Made by a program: the position numbers and the translations under genes. The notes beneath the pieces are model-generated. The model made no database searches, was not told the origin of the DNA, and was given only the letters and a program-made list of their open reading frames with translations. A stretch of DNA of 64,000 bases. It comes from Calidifontibacter indicus (lineage in GTDB: Bacteria; Actinomycetota; Actinomycetes; Actinomycetales; Dermatophilaceae). Numbering within the stretch: the stretch's first letter is position 1; each line of letters starts with the position of its first letter. Below, piece by piece: positions 41,977 through 53,596 of this stretch. Location of the stretch: positions 496,001-560,000 of the forward strand of contig NZ_QTUA01000001.1 of assembly GCF_003386865.1 (NCBI RefSeq), written 5' to 3'.

Positions 41977-43329
41977 GTGTTCGTCCGCCACCTGTCCCTG
42001 GTCGACTTCCGGTCGTACCCGGAGGCCGAGGTCGCGTTGACTCCGGGCATCACGACGTTCGTGGGGCTGAACGGTCAGGGCAAGACCAACCTGGTCGAGG
42101 CGATCGGTTACCTCGCGACCCTCGGGTCGCACCGCGTCAGCAACGACGCGCCGCTGGTGCGGGCCGGCGCCGAGCGCGCATACGTGCGGGCGGCGGTCGT
42201 CCGTGAAGGGCACGAGCAGCAACTCGAACTCGAGATCAACCCCGGCCGGGCCAACCGGGCCCGCCTCGGGCGCGCCGCGTCGACCCGTCCGCGCGACATC
42301 CTGGGCACCATCCGCACGGTGCTGTTCGCCCCCGAGGATCTCGCGCTGGTGAAGGGCGACCCGTCGAACCGGCGACAGTTCCTGGACGAGTTGCTGGTGG
42401 CGCGGCAACCGAAATGGGCCGGCGCCCGCAGCGACTACGACAAGATCCTCAAGCAGCGCAACGCCCTGTTGAAGTCGGCCCGCACCGGCCACGACCGGGG
42501 CGCGCTCGACGCGACGCTACCGGTGTGGAACGAGCACCTCGCCACCGTCGGGGCCAACCTGACCTACGCCCGGCTGCGGCTGCTGCGCGACCTGCGTCCG
42601 TACATCGCCGAGGCGTACGACGAGGTCAGCGCCGGGCAGGGTGATGCGCGGCTGAGCTATCGCAGTTCGTTGCACGTGAAACTCGCCGACGAACTCGCGG
42701 CCGGCGAGGTGCCCGAGTTGGACGCCATCACCGCCGGCATGCACGAGACCTTCGCCGAGATGCGCCGCGCCGAGGTGGAGCGCGGCGTCACCCTCGTCGG
42801 GCCGCACCGCGACGAGGTGCAACTGCAACTCGGTGACCTGCCCGCGAAGGGTTACGCATCGCACGGAGAGTCGTGGTCGTTCGCGCTCGGCATACGGCTG
42901 GCGGCGTTCCAACTGCTGCGGCACGACCTCGGTACCGACCCGGTGCTCGTGCTCGACGACGTGTTCGCCGAGTTGGACGGCGGACGGCGCTCCCGCCTGG
43001 CGGCGATGGTTGCCGACGCCGAGCAGGTGTTGATCACGGCGGCGGTCGCCGACGACGTGCCGGTGGCGTTGAGCGGGCGGCGGTTCAACGTGACCCGCGG
43101 TCACGTCGCAGCGGACGGCGACGAAGCGGACGCTGTGGATCCCGGGACTGTTGATCGGGACAGTGCCGAAATCGAACCGGTAGACCCTGAGCCCGAACCG
43201 GTGCAGCCCGAACCCGTGGAGCCCGAACCCGTGGAGCCCGGACCCCCGGGCCCAGACGCCGACCCCGCGTCCGACCCCGCGTCCGACCGCGCGTCCGACC
43301 GCGCGTCCGACCGCGCCGTCGGCGAGTAG
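41977..43329 (+). CDS. recF: DNA replication/repair protein RecF with extended tail
   Basis: A 450-residue SMC-like ATPase; the GTG at 41977 ([19 protein letters not shown]) was chosen, with one two codons earlier as an alternative. Walker A is [15 protein letters not shown], signature region [15 protein letters not shown], Walker [16 protein letters not shown]. RecF loads RecA at gaps and works with RecO/R. Typical RecF is 360-400 residues; here a C-terminal tail of about 70 residues is acidic and Pro-rich with repeats ([10 protein letters not shown], then [15 protein letters not shown]). The tail is probably disordered. Confidence 0.93.
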   Translation: MFVRHLSLVDFRSYPEAEVALTPGITTFVGLNGQGKTNLVEAIGYLATLGSHRVSNDAPLVRAGAERAYVRAAVVREGHEQQLELEINPGRANRARLGRAASTRPRDILGTIRTVLFAPEDLALVKGDPSNRRQFLDELLVARQPKWAGARSDYDKILKQRNALLKSARTGHDRGALDATLPVWNEHLATVGANLTYARLRLLRDLRPYIAEAYDEVSAGQGDARLSYRSSLHVKLADELAAGEVPELDAITAGMHETFAEMRRAEVERGVTLVGPHRDEVQLQLGDLPAKGYASHGESWSFALGIRLAAFQLLRHDLGTDPVLVLDDVFAELDGGRRSRLAAMVADAEQVLITAAVADDVPVALSGRRFNVTRGHVAADGDEADAVDPGTVDRDSAEIEPVDPEPEPVQPEPVEPEPVEPGPPGPDADPASDPASDRASDRASDRAVGE

Positions 43330-43362
43330 TGCCTCGCACCGCCGCCGCAATACGCTGAACCA

Positions 43363-43944
43363 ATGGCCACCGACGACACCGACCCTGCGGACAAGCCCGC
43401 AGCGGGAGGTTCGTCGGGGAGCTCGGCGGACGCCAGCGGCGCACAAGCCGATGAGGTCGACTGGCGCATCGCCGCCCGCGAGGCGGTGTCCCGCGCCCGC
43501 CGGGCCGCCCGCGACAAGGGTGTGCGCCCCGGCCAGCAGCCCCGCAGGCGTGCGTTCGGCGCCGGCGAACCGCGCCGCGACGACGGCCGTGACCCGGCAA
43601 CCTTGTCCGACCAGATGGAGCGGTTGCTCGCCGATCGCGGCTGGAAGGTCGACGTCGCGGCGGGTTCGGTGCTCGCGAAATGGCCCGAGATCGTCGGGCC
43701 GGAGGTCGCCGCGCACGCGACGGCGACCGGGTTCGAGGACGGCGTGCTCACCGTCCGGGCCGACTCGACCGCCTGGCGCACCCAGCTCGGTTACATGAGT
43801 TCGACGATCCTCGGGCAGATCGAGCAGACCATCGGGCCCGACATCGTCGGCGAACTGCGGTTTCTCGGGCCTTCGGCACCGTCCTGGAACAAAGGCCCGC
43901 GCAAAGTGCACGGCGGACGGGGCCCGCGCGACACCTACGGGTGA
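43363..43944 (+). CDS. DUF721 (DciA-like) protein
   Basis: A 193-residue protein. The N-terminal 80 residues are low-complexity and basic, followed by a DUF721/DciA domain: RLLADRGWKVDVAAGSVLAK with KWPEIVGPEVAAHA, FEDGVLTVRADSTAWRTQLG and ILGQIEQTIGPDIVGELRFL. DciA helps load the DnaB helicase in many bacteria. It lies downstream of recF and upstream of gyrB, as in most actinobacteria. Confidence 0.9.
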   Translation: MATDDTDPADKPAAGGSSGSSADASGAQADEVDWRIAAREAVSRARRAARDKGVRPGQQPRRRAFGAGEPRRDDGRDPATLSDQMERLLADRGWKVDVAAGSVLAKWPEIVGPEVAAHATATGFEDGVLTVRADSTAWRTQLGYMSSTILGQIEQTIGPDIVGELRFLGPSAPSWNKGPRKVHGGRGPRDTYG

Positions 43945-44032
43945 CACCTTCTCCGCGTAAACTCGAGCGAATGGACACACGGGGGAACGTCGCCACCCGG
44001 CGGCGAACCGAACGGAAAGCAGGGCCTCGACA

Positions 44033-44755
44033 GTGACCGACCCCGACCAGGGCCGTCGTGACGACACCTTCGACAAGTTCTTCCGCCCGGCGGTCGACGA
44101 CGAGATCACCGACCCCGGTGTGCCGTCGGGCGCCTACGCCCAGCAGCCCACCCAGCAGGCGCCGAGCGCGCCGGGTGCGCAGTACTTCCAACAGCCCGAG
44201 CAGGGCGCGGGTTATGTGCCCGAGCCGCAGTACGAGCCGGAGCCCAAGCGGGAGGGTTCGGTGCTGGTGCCGTTGATGATCCTCGGTGTCTCCCTCGCGG
44301 TGCTCGCGGTCGTCGGCTACATGTTCCTCAACGGCAGGCAGGACACCGGCACCCCGAGCAACGCGGCCACGAGCAGCACGTCGTCCGGCGCCGACTCCAC
44401 GTCGTCCACCCAGGAGGGCTCGAGCAGCACCTCCTCGAGCACGTCGAGCACGACGTCGTCCACCACCTCGAGTTCGAGCACCCCGGTCACCCTCCCGGCC
44501 GGCAGCGACACCGGGTGCGGCAACGAGATCTTCTCCACCAGCCCGGACGTCTCGTGTGAATTCGCCGGCTCGGTGGCCGCACAGGCCCGGGCGGTGCAGG
44601 CCGGCAGCAGCCAGCAGATCGGCGCCCGCTCGGCCGTCACCGGCAAGCAGTACGTCTTCGACTGCAACCACCCGGACGGCTCGTTCATCACCTGCGTGGG
44701 CACCGCGCAGCCCGACGACGGACGCCGTCCGACCGTCTACGTGCTGCCGAACTGA
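44033..44755 (+). CDS. Single-pass membrane protein with Ser/Thr linker
   Basis: A 240-residue protein starting GTG (VTDPDQGRRDDTFDKFFRP). A Gln/Pro-rich cytosolic part is followed by a membrane helix near residue 79-101 (LVPLMILGVSLAVLAVVGYM), a Ser/Thr-rich linker (105-155), and an extracellular domain with two or more cysteines (GCGNEIFSTSPDVSCEF, then YVFDCNHPDGSFITCVGTAQ). I do not recognise the family beyond general similarity to actinobacterial sensor-like membrane proteins. It lies between DUF721 and gyrB. Confidence 0.75.
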   Translation: MTDPDQGRRDDTFDKFFRPAVDDEITDPGVPSGAYAQQPTQQAPSAPGAQYFQQPEQGAGYVPEPQYEPEPKREGSVLVPLMILGVSLAVLAVVGYMFLNGRQDTGTPSNAATSSTSSGADSTSSTQEGSSSTSSSTSSTTSSTTSSSSTPVTLPAGSDTGCGNEIFSTSPDVSCEFAGSVAAQARAVQAGSSQQIGARSAVTGKQYVFDCNHPDGSFITCVGTAQPDDGRRPTVYVLPN

Positions 44756-44770
44756 CCCCGAACTGACCCC

Positions 44771-44803
44771 GGACTCACCCCGGACTCACCCCGGACTCAC
44801 CCA
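44771..44803. repeat. 11-bp tandem repeat before gyrB
   Basis: Unit GGACTCACCCC, three copies (44771-44781, 44782-44792, 44793-44803, last with one change), preceded by two degenerate copies near the gene stop. It lies in the 228-bp gap before gyrB; a possible -10 (TAGAAT, 44942-44947) is further downstream. Confidence 0.6.
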
Positions 44804-44944
44804 GCCGCGCCCCGCGTCCGGCGAATCGTTCGCAGCGCCGCTGAACCCCCGTCCGACGTATCGGTATTCACAGCGCCCCCTGGCGGCCGCTCCTGTCCAC
44901 CGTTGAGCGCGTCTGAGCGCGGGTTCTCGCCCGCGGCAAGGTAG

Positions 44945-47116
<2,172 letters not shown>

Positions 47117-47175
47117 GCCGCGCGGCCCGCGCGCCGGGCCCGACGCGTCCTGTCGAACACTGACTAGGGAACTAC

Positions 47176-49848
47176 ATGACTGAGCAGACCCCGCCGACCA
47201 CGGACCACATCGACCCGGTCGACCTCAACACCGAGATGCAGCGCAGCTACATCGAATACGCGATGAGCGTGATCGTGAGCCGCGCGCTGCCCGACGTCCG
47301 GGACGGTTTGAAGCCGGTGCACCGGCGCATCGTCTACGCGATGTTCGACGGCGGCTACCGCCCCGACCGCGGCTTCAACAAGTGCTCGCGCGTCGTCGGC
47401 GACGTGATGGGTCAGTACCACCCGCACGGCGACTCGGCGATCTACGACGCCCTCGTCCGGCTGGTGCAGCCGTGGTCGATGCGTTACCCGCTGGTGCAGG
47501 GCCAGGGCAACTTCGGCTCGCCGGGCAACGACGGCGCCGCCGCACCGCGATACACCGAGTGCAAGATGGCGCCGCTGGCGATGGAGCTGGTGCGCGACAT
47601 CGACGAGAACACCGTCGACTTCGAGCCCAACTACGACGGCAAGACGCTGCAGCCCACCGTGCTGCCGGCCCGCTTCCCCAACCTGCTGGTCAACGGTTCG
47701 GCCGGTATCGCCGTCGGAATGGCCACCCAGATCCCGCCGCACAACCTGCGCGAGGTCGCGGCAGTGGCCCAGTGGTACCTCGACAACCCCGAGGTCAGCC
47801 GTGAGCAGCTGCTGGAGTACGCGCTCACCCACCTGCCCGGGCCCGACTTCCCGACCGGCGCGCTCATCATGGGGCGCAAGGGCATCGAGGAGGCCTACCG
47901 CACCGGCCGCGGCTCGATCATCATGCGGGCCGTCGTCAACGTCGAGGAGATCCAGGGCCGGCAGTGCCTGGTGGTCACCGAGCTGCCCTACCAGGTCAAC
48001 CCCGACGCGCTCGCCGAGAAGATCGCGCTGCTGGTCAAGGACGGCAAGATCGGCGGCATTGCCGACCTGCGCGACGAGACCTCGGGTCGCACCGGTCAAC
48101 GCCTCGTGATCGTGCTCAAGCGCGATGCCGTGGCGAAGGTCGTGCTCAACAACCTCTACAAGCACACCCAGCTGCAGACCAACTTCGGCGCCAACATGGT
48201 GGCCCTGGTCGACGGTGTGCCGCGCACCCTGCCGATCTCGGCGTTCGTGCGGCACTGGGTCGAGCACCAGGTCGACGTCATCGTGCGGCGCACCAAGCAC
48301 CGCCTGGCGGAGGCCGAGAAGCGCATCCACATCCTGCGCGGTTTCCTCAAGGCCCTCGACATGCTGGACGAGGTCATCGCGCTCATCCGCCGGTCGGCGT
48401 CCGCCGACGCGGCCCGGGTCGGCTTGATGGAGTTGCTCGACGTCGACGACGAGCAGGCCCGAGCGATCCTGGGCATGCAGTTGCGCCAGCTGGCCGCCCT
48501 TGAGCGGCAGCGCATCATCGACGAACACGATGAGCTGCAGGTCAAGATCGACGACTACAACGACATCCTCGCCAAGCCGGAGCGGCAGCGGCAGATCATC
48601 AAGGACGAGCTCGGCGAGATCGTCGACAAGTACGGCGACGACCGCCGTACGCAGATCGTGCCCTTCGACGGTGACATGTCGATGGAAGACCTCATCCCGC
48701 AGGAAGACGTCGTCGTCACCATCACCCGCGGCGGCTACGCCAAGCGCACGAAGGTGAGCGAGTACCGCGCGCAGCGGCGCGGTGGCAAGGGCGTGCGCGG
48801 GGCCAACCTGCGCGGCGACGACGTGGTCGACAGCTTCTTCGTCACCTCCACCCACCACTGGTTGCTGTTCTTCACCAACACCGGACGCGTCTACCGCGCC
48901 AAGGCCTACGAACTGCCGGAGGGCAGCCGCGACGCGAAGGGTCAGCACGTCGCGAACCTGCTGGCCTTCCAGCCGGGCGAGAAGATCGCCGGTGTCATGG
49001 CGCTCACCGACTACGACGCCGCCGAGTACCTCGTGCTCGCCACCCGCAAGGGCCTGGTGAAGAAGACCCGCCTCACCGAGTACGACTCGCCGCGCTCCGG
49101 CGGTCTCATCGCGGTCAACCTGCGTGACGGCGACGAACTGGTGGGCGCCGGGCTGTGCTCCCGCGCGGACGACATCCTGATGGTGTCGCGCAAGGGTCAG
49201 TCGGTGCGCTTCCACGCCACCGACGACACGCTGCGTCCGATGGGCCGGTCCACCTCCGGTGTCACCGGCATGAAGTTCCGCGACGGCGACGACCTGCTCG
49301 CTATCGCGGTCGTCGAGGAGGGCACCGACCCCGACCTGTTCGTGGTGTTCGCCAATGGTCTGGCCAAGCGCACCGCCGCGTCGGAGTACCCGGTGAAGGG
49401 TCGAGCGACCCTCGGTGTGAAGGTCGCCGCGATCTCCGAGCGCGGTGGCGACCTGGTCGGCGCGCTGACCGTCGACGAGGGCGACGAGGTCATGGTCGTC
49501 ATGGAGAAGGGCAAGATCGTCCGCTCCCGGGTGGCCGAGGTGCGCCGCACCGGACGCTCGACCCAGGGTGTGCAGTTCGCCACACCCGACAAGGGTGATG
49601 CGATCGTTGCCGTTGCGCGGAACGTCGAAAGTGACGAGGTCGATGAGGAAGTTGTAGGTTCGACCGAGCCGGGCGCAGACGATTCTGCCGCGGCGACGAC
49701 CGAAGCACTCCCCACCGAAACAGCCGCCGACGAGACCTCCGACGCCGTGACCGATCGTTCGACCGACGATGCGACCGGTGACGCGCAGGTGGAGTCCTCG
49801 GATGACGCGACCGAGACCCCGACCGACGAACCTGGAGGCCAGGAGTGA
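47176..49848 (+). CDS. gyrA: DNA gyrase subunit A
   Basis: An 890-residue enzyme. The catalytic tyrosine is Tyr126 in [12 protein letters not shown]. The quinolone-resistance region reads [19 protein letters not shown]: the Ser and Asp at the usual target sites are present, without the common resistance changes. The C-terminal beta-pinwheel has GyrA-box-like GGKGVRG (GKGVRGANL). An acidic Thr/Asp/Glu tail follows. It cleaves and passes DNA with GyrB. The TGA overlaps the GTG of the DUF3566 gene. Confidence 0.98.
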   Translation: MTEQTPPTTDHIDPVDLNTEMQRSYIEYAMSVIVSRALPDVRDGLKPVHRRIVYAMFDGGYRPDRGFNKCSRVVGDVMGQYHPHGDSAIYDALVRLVQPWSMRYPLVQGQGNFGSPGNDGAAAPRYTECKMAPLAMELVRDIDENTVDFEPNYDGKTLQPTVLPARFPNLLVNGSAGIAVGMATQIPPHNLREVAAVAQWYLDNPEVSREQLLEYALTHLPGPDFPTGALIMGRKGIEEAYRTGRGSIIMRAVVNVEEIQGRQCLVVTELPYQVNPDALAEKIALLVKDGKIGGIADLRDETSGRTGQRLVIVLKRDAVAKVVLNNLYKHTQLQTNFGANMVALVDGVPRTLPISAFVRHWVEHQVDVIVRRTKHRLAEAEKRIHILRGFLKALDMLDEVIALIRRSASADAARVGLMELLDVDDEQARAILGMQLRQLAALERQRIIDEHDELQVKIDDYNDILAKPERQRQIIKDELGEIVDKYGDDRRTQIVPFDGDMSMEDLIPQEDVVVTITRGGYAKRTKVSEYRAQRRGGKGVRGANLRGDDVVDSFFVTSTHHWLLFFTNTGRVYRAKAYELPEGSRDAKGQHVANLLAFQPGEKIAGVMALTDYDAAEYLVLATRKGLVKKTRLTEYDSPRSGGLIAVNLRDGDELVGAGLCSRADDILMVSRKGQSVRFHATDDTLRPMGRSTSGVTGMKFRDGDDLLAIAVVEEGTDPDLFVVFANGLAKRTAASEYPVKGRATLGVKVAAISERGGDLVGALTVDEGDEVMVVMEKGKIVRSRVAEVRRTGRSTQGVQFATPDKGDAIVAVARNVESDEVDEEVVGSTEPGADDSAAATTEALPTETAADETSDAVTDRSTDDATGDAQVESSDDATETPTDEPGGQE

Positions 49849-50393
49849 GCACCCCCACCGGCAGCGGCAAGAGCCAGGCGGAGGCGGCCAAGCTGCCCGC
49901 CGGCGCTTCCCGTCCGGCCAACCGACCCAGCACCTCGGGTCAGCGGCGTCCGGCACCCGCCGGTGCGGCACGCCGTCCGGCAACCGGGCAGCGCCCTGCA
50001 GCCCGCCCCGGGCAGCGTCCGGCCCGGGCGACCCCACGCCGGGTGCGGCTCACCGTCTCCCGGGTCGACCCGTTCTCGGTGTTCAAGGTCAGCTTCCTGC
50101 TGTCCGTCGCCATCGGCATCGCGACCGTGGTCATGGTCGGTGTGCTGTGGACGGTGCTGGCCGGCATGGGCGTCTTCGACAACCTCAACGAGTTGCTGCG
50201 CACGCTCGACCGTGAGGGATCCAACTTCAATCTGATGGACTACATCGGCTTCGGCAAGGTGTTGTCTCTGTCAGTATTGATCGGGGTGATCGACGTCATC
50301 CTGATGACGGCGATCGCGACACTGATGGCGTTCTTGTACAACATTTGTGCCTCCCTGGTCGGCGGTTTGCAGCTCACGCTGACGGACGACTAG
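49845..50393 (+). CDS. DUF3566 transmembrane protein
   Basis: A 182-residue protein starting GTG in a GTGA overlap with gyrA. The first 60 residues are Ala/Pro/Arg-rich and probably disordered. The DUF3566 part has two membrane segments ([20 protein letters not shown], then [20 protein letters not shown]). It also carries the conserved [12 protein letters not shown]. This gene is nearly always next to gyrA in actinobacteria; its function is unknown. A tRNA-Ile follows within 80 bp. Confidence 0.93.
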   Translation: MSTPTGSGKSQAEAAKLPAGASRPANRPSTSGQRRPAPAGAARRPATGQRPAARPGQRPARATPRRVRLTVSRVDPFSVFKVSFLLSVAIGIATVVMVGVLWTVLAGMGVFDNLNELLRTLDREGSNFNLMDYIGFGKVLSLSVLIGVIDVILMTAIATLMAFLYNICASLVGGLQLTLTDD

Positions 50394-50400
50394 GCCCGTT

Positions 50401-50430
50401 TTGGTGCCCCGTGCCTGCATGGGGTAATCT
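50401..50430 (+). promoter_or_regulatory. Candidate promoter of tRNA-Ile
   Basis: TTGGTG (50401-50406), 18 bases, then TAATCT (50425-50430). It begins just after the DUF3566 stop, about 40 bases before the tRNA. Confidence 0.4.
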
Positions 50431-50471
50431 CGTTCGGCGTTGCCCCTTGGGGCGGCCGTCGAACGGCGGAC

Positions 50472-50548
50472 GGGCCTATAGCTCAGTCGGTTAGAGCGCT
50501 TCCCTGATAAGGAAGAGGTCACAGGTTCAAGTCCTGTTAGGCCCACCA
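50472..50548 (+). tRNA. tRNA-Ile (anticodon GAT)
   Basis: A 77-base cloverleaf: acceptor GGGCCTA pairs with TAGGCCC, anticodon loop CTGATAA with GAT, T-loop GGTTCAAGTCC, and a genome-encoded CCA end. Pairing is complete in all stems. Confidence 0.97.
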
Positions 50549-50577
50549 CCGGTTCGAACAACACTCGAGGAGTGAGT

Positions 50578-50730
50578 ATGAAGAAGGCACTGATGGTCGT
50601 TGCTGCAGCCGGCGCTGCCGCGTTCGCGAGCCAGAAGTACAAGCAGGGCAAGGTCGGTAAGGACATGTGGTCCAAGGCTTCCGACAAGCCCGGCGAGAAG
50701 AGCTTCGACGCCACTGGCACCGCCAGCTGA
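50578..50730 (+). CDS. DLW-39 family small protein
   Basis: A 50-residue protein: MKKALMVVAAAGAAAFASQK, YKQGKVGKDMWSKASDKPGE, KSFDATGTAS. It has a hydrophobic N-terminus and a motif of the DLW-39 family, here DMW instead of DLW. Genes of this family sit between tRNA-Ile and tRNA-Ala near gyrA in actinobacteria, exactly as here. Function unknown. It is too short for many gene predictors; GAGGAGTGAGT before the ATG supports translation. Confidence 0.85.
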   Translation: MKKALMVVAAAGAAAFASQKYKQGKVGKDMWSKASDKPGEKSFDATGTAS

Positions 50731-50766
50731 TCGTCCCCGGGCCACTCGTCACGGGTGGCCCACCCC

Positions 50767-50842
50767 GGGGGTATGGCGCAATTGGTAGCGCACCTGCTTT
50801 GCAAGCAGGGGGTTAGGGGTTCGAGTCCCCTTACCTCCACCA
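50767..50842 (+). tRNA. tRNA-Ala (anticodon TGC)
   Basis: A 76-base cloverleaf with encoded CCA. The acceptor GGGGGTA pairs with TACCTCC (one G-T), the anticodon loop is CTTTGCAA-type with TGC, and the T-arm is GGGGTTCGAGTCCCC. Confidence 0.96.
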
Positions 50843-50848
50843 CGTTCT

Positions 50849-50881
50849 GAGAGGGACCGACGCGCGTCGTCGGTCCCTCTC
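50849..50881 (+). terminator. Terminator of the tRNA operon
   Basis: A perfect 14-bp stem, arms 50849-50862 and 50868-50881 (GAGAGGGACCGACG and complement), with loop CGCGT. It starts six bases after the tRNA CCA end. There is no T-tract. Confidence 0.7.
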
Positions 50882-50945
50882 GGCGTCTCCGGGCTGCGAG
50901 CGGTCCGAGCAGCTCCGAGCAGTTCCAAGCGGCTCCGAGGGTTCT

Positions 50946-50991
50946 CCAGTGAAAGATTGCTGCTGCCCTGACAGCAGCAATCTTTCACTGG
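50946..50991. repeat. Dispersed hairpin repeat, copy 2
   Basis: Perfect 20-bp stem, arms 50946-50965 and 50972-50991, spacer CCCTGA. It has the same arm start CCAGTGAAAGATTGCTG as the repeat at 41865, and the same GGAGCCCGCC downstream. It lies between the tRNA-Ala and the convergent phosphoketolase gene. Confidence 0.85.
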
Positions 50992-51076
50992 AGCCCGCCA
51001 CCGTGCGTTCAGGCCCGAGAGTTCGGGCTCGACGACGCACCGGCCACACCATCGGTCAGGAGTGAGTGAAAGAGCC

Positions 51077-53533
51077 TCAGATGTTGTCGCCCCCGGTGTC
51101 CTGCAGGGTCGTCGCGTCCCCGCCGTCGCCGAACTGCCAGCCCGCCACGGCCGGGATGTCCTCGCCGTGTTCGTACGCGTAGGCGCGGGCGTCGAGCCGC
51201 GCGTCCTGCATCTCCTGCCGCAACCCGGCGGCCCGTGCTGCGAGGCCGGGCACGCGGTCGATCACGTCGATCACCAGGTGGTAGCGGTCGAGGTCGTTGA
51301 GCATCACCATGTCGAACGGCGTGGTGGTGGTGCCCTCCTCCTTGTAGCCGCGCACGTGCAGGTTGGCGTGACCGGTGCGCCGGTAGGTCAGCCGGTGGAT
51401 CAGGGTCGGATAGCCGTGGTAGGCGAAGACGATCGGACGATCGGTGGTGAAGATCGCGTCGAACTCCTTGTCCGACAACCCGTGCGGGTGCTCCCGTTCG
51501 TCCTGCAACCGCATCAGGTCGACCACGTTCACGACCCGCACCTTGAGGTCGGGCACCCGTTCGCGCAGGATCGCCGCGGCCGCGATGATCTCGACGGTGG
51601 GGATGTCGCCGGCGCAGCCGAGCACGACGTCGGGTTGCTCGCCCTCGGCCTCGGTCCCGGCCCAGTCCCAGATGCCGAGGCCGCGAGCGCAGTGCCGCAC
51701 CGCGTCGTCCATCGACAACCACTGCGGCCCGGGCTGCTTGCCGGCCACGACCACGTTCACGTACTGCGTGGTGCGCAGCACGTGGTCGAAGGTCGACAGC
51801 AGGGTGTTCGCGTCCGGCGGCAGGTAGACCCGGATGATGTCGGCCTTCTTGTTGACGACGTGGTCGATGAAGCCGGGGTCCTGGTGGCTGAAACCGTTGT
51901 GGTCCTGCCGCCACACGTGCGAGCTGAGCAGGTAGTTGAGCGAGGCGATCGGACGCCGCCAGGCGATGTGGTCGGTGACCTTCAGCCACTTGGCGTGCTG
52001 GTTGAACATCGAATCGACGATGTGGATGAACGCCTCGTACGACGACATCAGCCCGTGCCGTCCAGTGAGCAGGTAGCCCTCGAGCCAGCCCTGGCACTGG
52101 TGCTCCGACAGCATCTCGGCGACCTTGCCGACGCGCGCCATCGGGTCGCCCTCGTCGTTGGGTTCGTACCCGGCGAGCCACTGCTTGTCGGTCACCTCGT
52201 ACAGCGCCTGCAGCCGGTTCGAGGCGGTCTCGTCGGGCCCGAACACCCGGAAATTCTCCGGGTTCTGACGCATCACCTCGGTCAGCCACTGGCCGAGCAC
52301 CTTCGTGGCCTCGGCGATCGTCACGCCTGGTTCGGTGACCTCGACGCCGTGCTGACGGAAGTCGGGCAACCGCAGGTCGACCCGCAACAACCCGCCGTTG
52401 GCGTACGGCGTCGCACCCATCCGCAACTCACCGGACGGCGCGAGCGCGGTGATCTCGGGGTCGATCGCCCCCGCCTCGTCGAACAGTTCGTCGACCGCGT
52501 AGCTGCGCAGCCACGCGTCGAGGTCGTGCAGGTGCTCGTCGGTGTCGCGGGCGTTGGCCAGCGGCACCTGGTGGCTGCGCCAACTGCCCTCGGTGACCTG
52601 TCCGTCGATCGTCTTTGGACCCGTCCACCCCTTCGGGGTGCGGAACACGATCATCGGCCAGCGCGGCCGCTCCGCGTCGTCGGCGCCCTGCTCGGCGGCG
52701 GTCTGCTTGATGCGGGCGAGGTGGTCGAACACCTCGTCGAGCAACTGGGCGAACCGCGCGTGGATCGACTCGTGCGACTCGTCGTCGAACCCGGCGACGA
52801 AGATGTACGGCGTGTGCCCGTAGCCGCGCATCAATGCGTCGAGTTCGTCGTCGTCGATGCGGGCGAGCACGGTCGGGTTGGCGATCTTGTACCCGTTGAG
52901 GTGCAGCACCGGCAGCACCACGCCGTCCGTCACCGGGTTGACGAACTTGTTGCCGTGCCAGCTGGTCGCCAGCGGGCCGGTCTCGGCCTCACCGTCGCCG
53001 ACCACCGTGAACGCGAGCAGGTCGGGGTTGTCGAACACCGCGCCGTACGCGTGGCTGAGCGAGTAGCCGAGCTCGCCGCCCTCGTGGATCGACCCGGGCG
53101 TCTCCGGCGCGACGTGCGAGGGGATGCCGCCGGGAAAACTGAACTGCTTGAACAGTTTCTGCAGGCCCTCGTCGTCGTGCCCGATGTGCGGGTAGACCTC
53201 GGTGTAAGTGCCTTCGAGGTAGGTGTTGGCGACCATGCCCGGCCCGCCGTGTCCCGGCCCGGTGATGAAGACGGTCGGCCGCTGCCGGTCGCGCACCACC
53301 CGGTTGAGGTGGGCGTAGAGGAAGTTGAGTCCGGGCGTCGTGCCCCAGTGTCCGAGCAGCCGCGGCTTCACGTGGTCGCGGGTCAGCGGGGTGCGCAGCA
53401 ACGGGTTGTCGAGCAGGTAGATCTGACCCACCGACAGGTAGTTCGCGGCGCGCCACCAGCGATCGATGCGGCCGAGGTCGTCGGCCGAAACCTCTGCGTC
53501 GGCGGTGGTCCAGGGGTGGTTCGAATCGGTCAT
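51077..53533 (-). CDS. Phosphoketolase (xylulose/fructose 6-phosphate)
   Basis: An 818-residue thiamine-diphosphate enzyme: [20 protein letters not shown] at the start, [20 protein letters not shown], the cofactor motif [20 protein letters not shown], and [20 protein letters not shown] later. It splits xylulose-5-P or fructose-6-P with phosphate to acetyl-phosphate and a shorter sugar phosphate. Length and all motifs are intact. AAGGA lies 13 bases before the ATG. An IS1380-family element sits 63 bp upstream of the start codon, so its promoter may have been displaced or replaced. Confidence 0.95.
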   Translation of the reverse strand: MTDSNHPWTTADAEVSADDLGRIDRWWRAANYLSVGQIYLLDNPLLRTPLTRDHVKPRLLGHWGTTPGLNFLYAHLNRVVRDRQRPTVFITGPGHGGPGMVANTYLEGTYTEVYPHIGHDDEGLQKLFKQFSFPGGIPSHVAPETPGSIHEGGELGYSLSHAYGAVFDNPDLLAFTVVGDGEAETGPLATSWHGNKFVNPVTDGVVLPVLHLNGYKIANPTVLARIDDDELDALMRGYGHTPYIFVAGFDDESHESIHARFAQLLDEVFDHLARIKQTAAEQGADDAERPRWPMIVFRTPKGWTGPKTIDGQVTEGSWRSHQVPLANARDTDEHLHDLDAWLRSYAVDELFDEAGAIDPEITALAPSGELRMGATPYANGGLLRVDLRLPDFRQHGVEVTEPGVTIAEATKVLGQWLTEVMRQNPENFRVFGPDETASNRLQALYEVTDKQWLAGYEPNDEGDPMARVGKVAEMLSEHQCQGWLEGYLLTGRHGLMSSYEAFIHIVDSMFNQHAKWLKVTDHIAWRRPIASLNYLLSSHVWRQDHNGFSHQDPGFIDHVVNKKADIIRVYLPPDANTLLSTFDHVLRTTQYVNVVVAGKQPGPQWLSMDDAVRHCARGLGIWDWAGTEAEGEQPDVVLGCAGDIPTVEIIAAAAILRERVPDLKVRVVNVVDLMRLQDEREHPHGLSDKEFDAIFTTDRPIVFAYHGYPTLIHRLTYRRTGHANLHVRGYKEEGTTTTPFDMVMLNDLDRYHLVIDVIDRVPGLAARAAGLRQEMQDARLDARAYAYEHGEDIPAVAGWQFGDGGDATTLQDTGGDNI

Positions 53534-53596
53534 CGCGGCAAGATCCTTTCGCGTGCCTTCGTCGACACCTACAAGACGGCGTCACCGTCACCCTAG

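Noticed and set aside
47164-50037. Long minus-strand open frame (about 957 codons) over gyrA
   Set aside because: Antisense shadow of gyrA; repetitive charged composition and no domain pattern.
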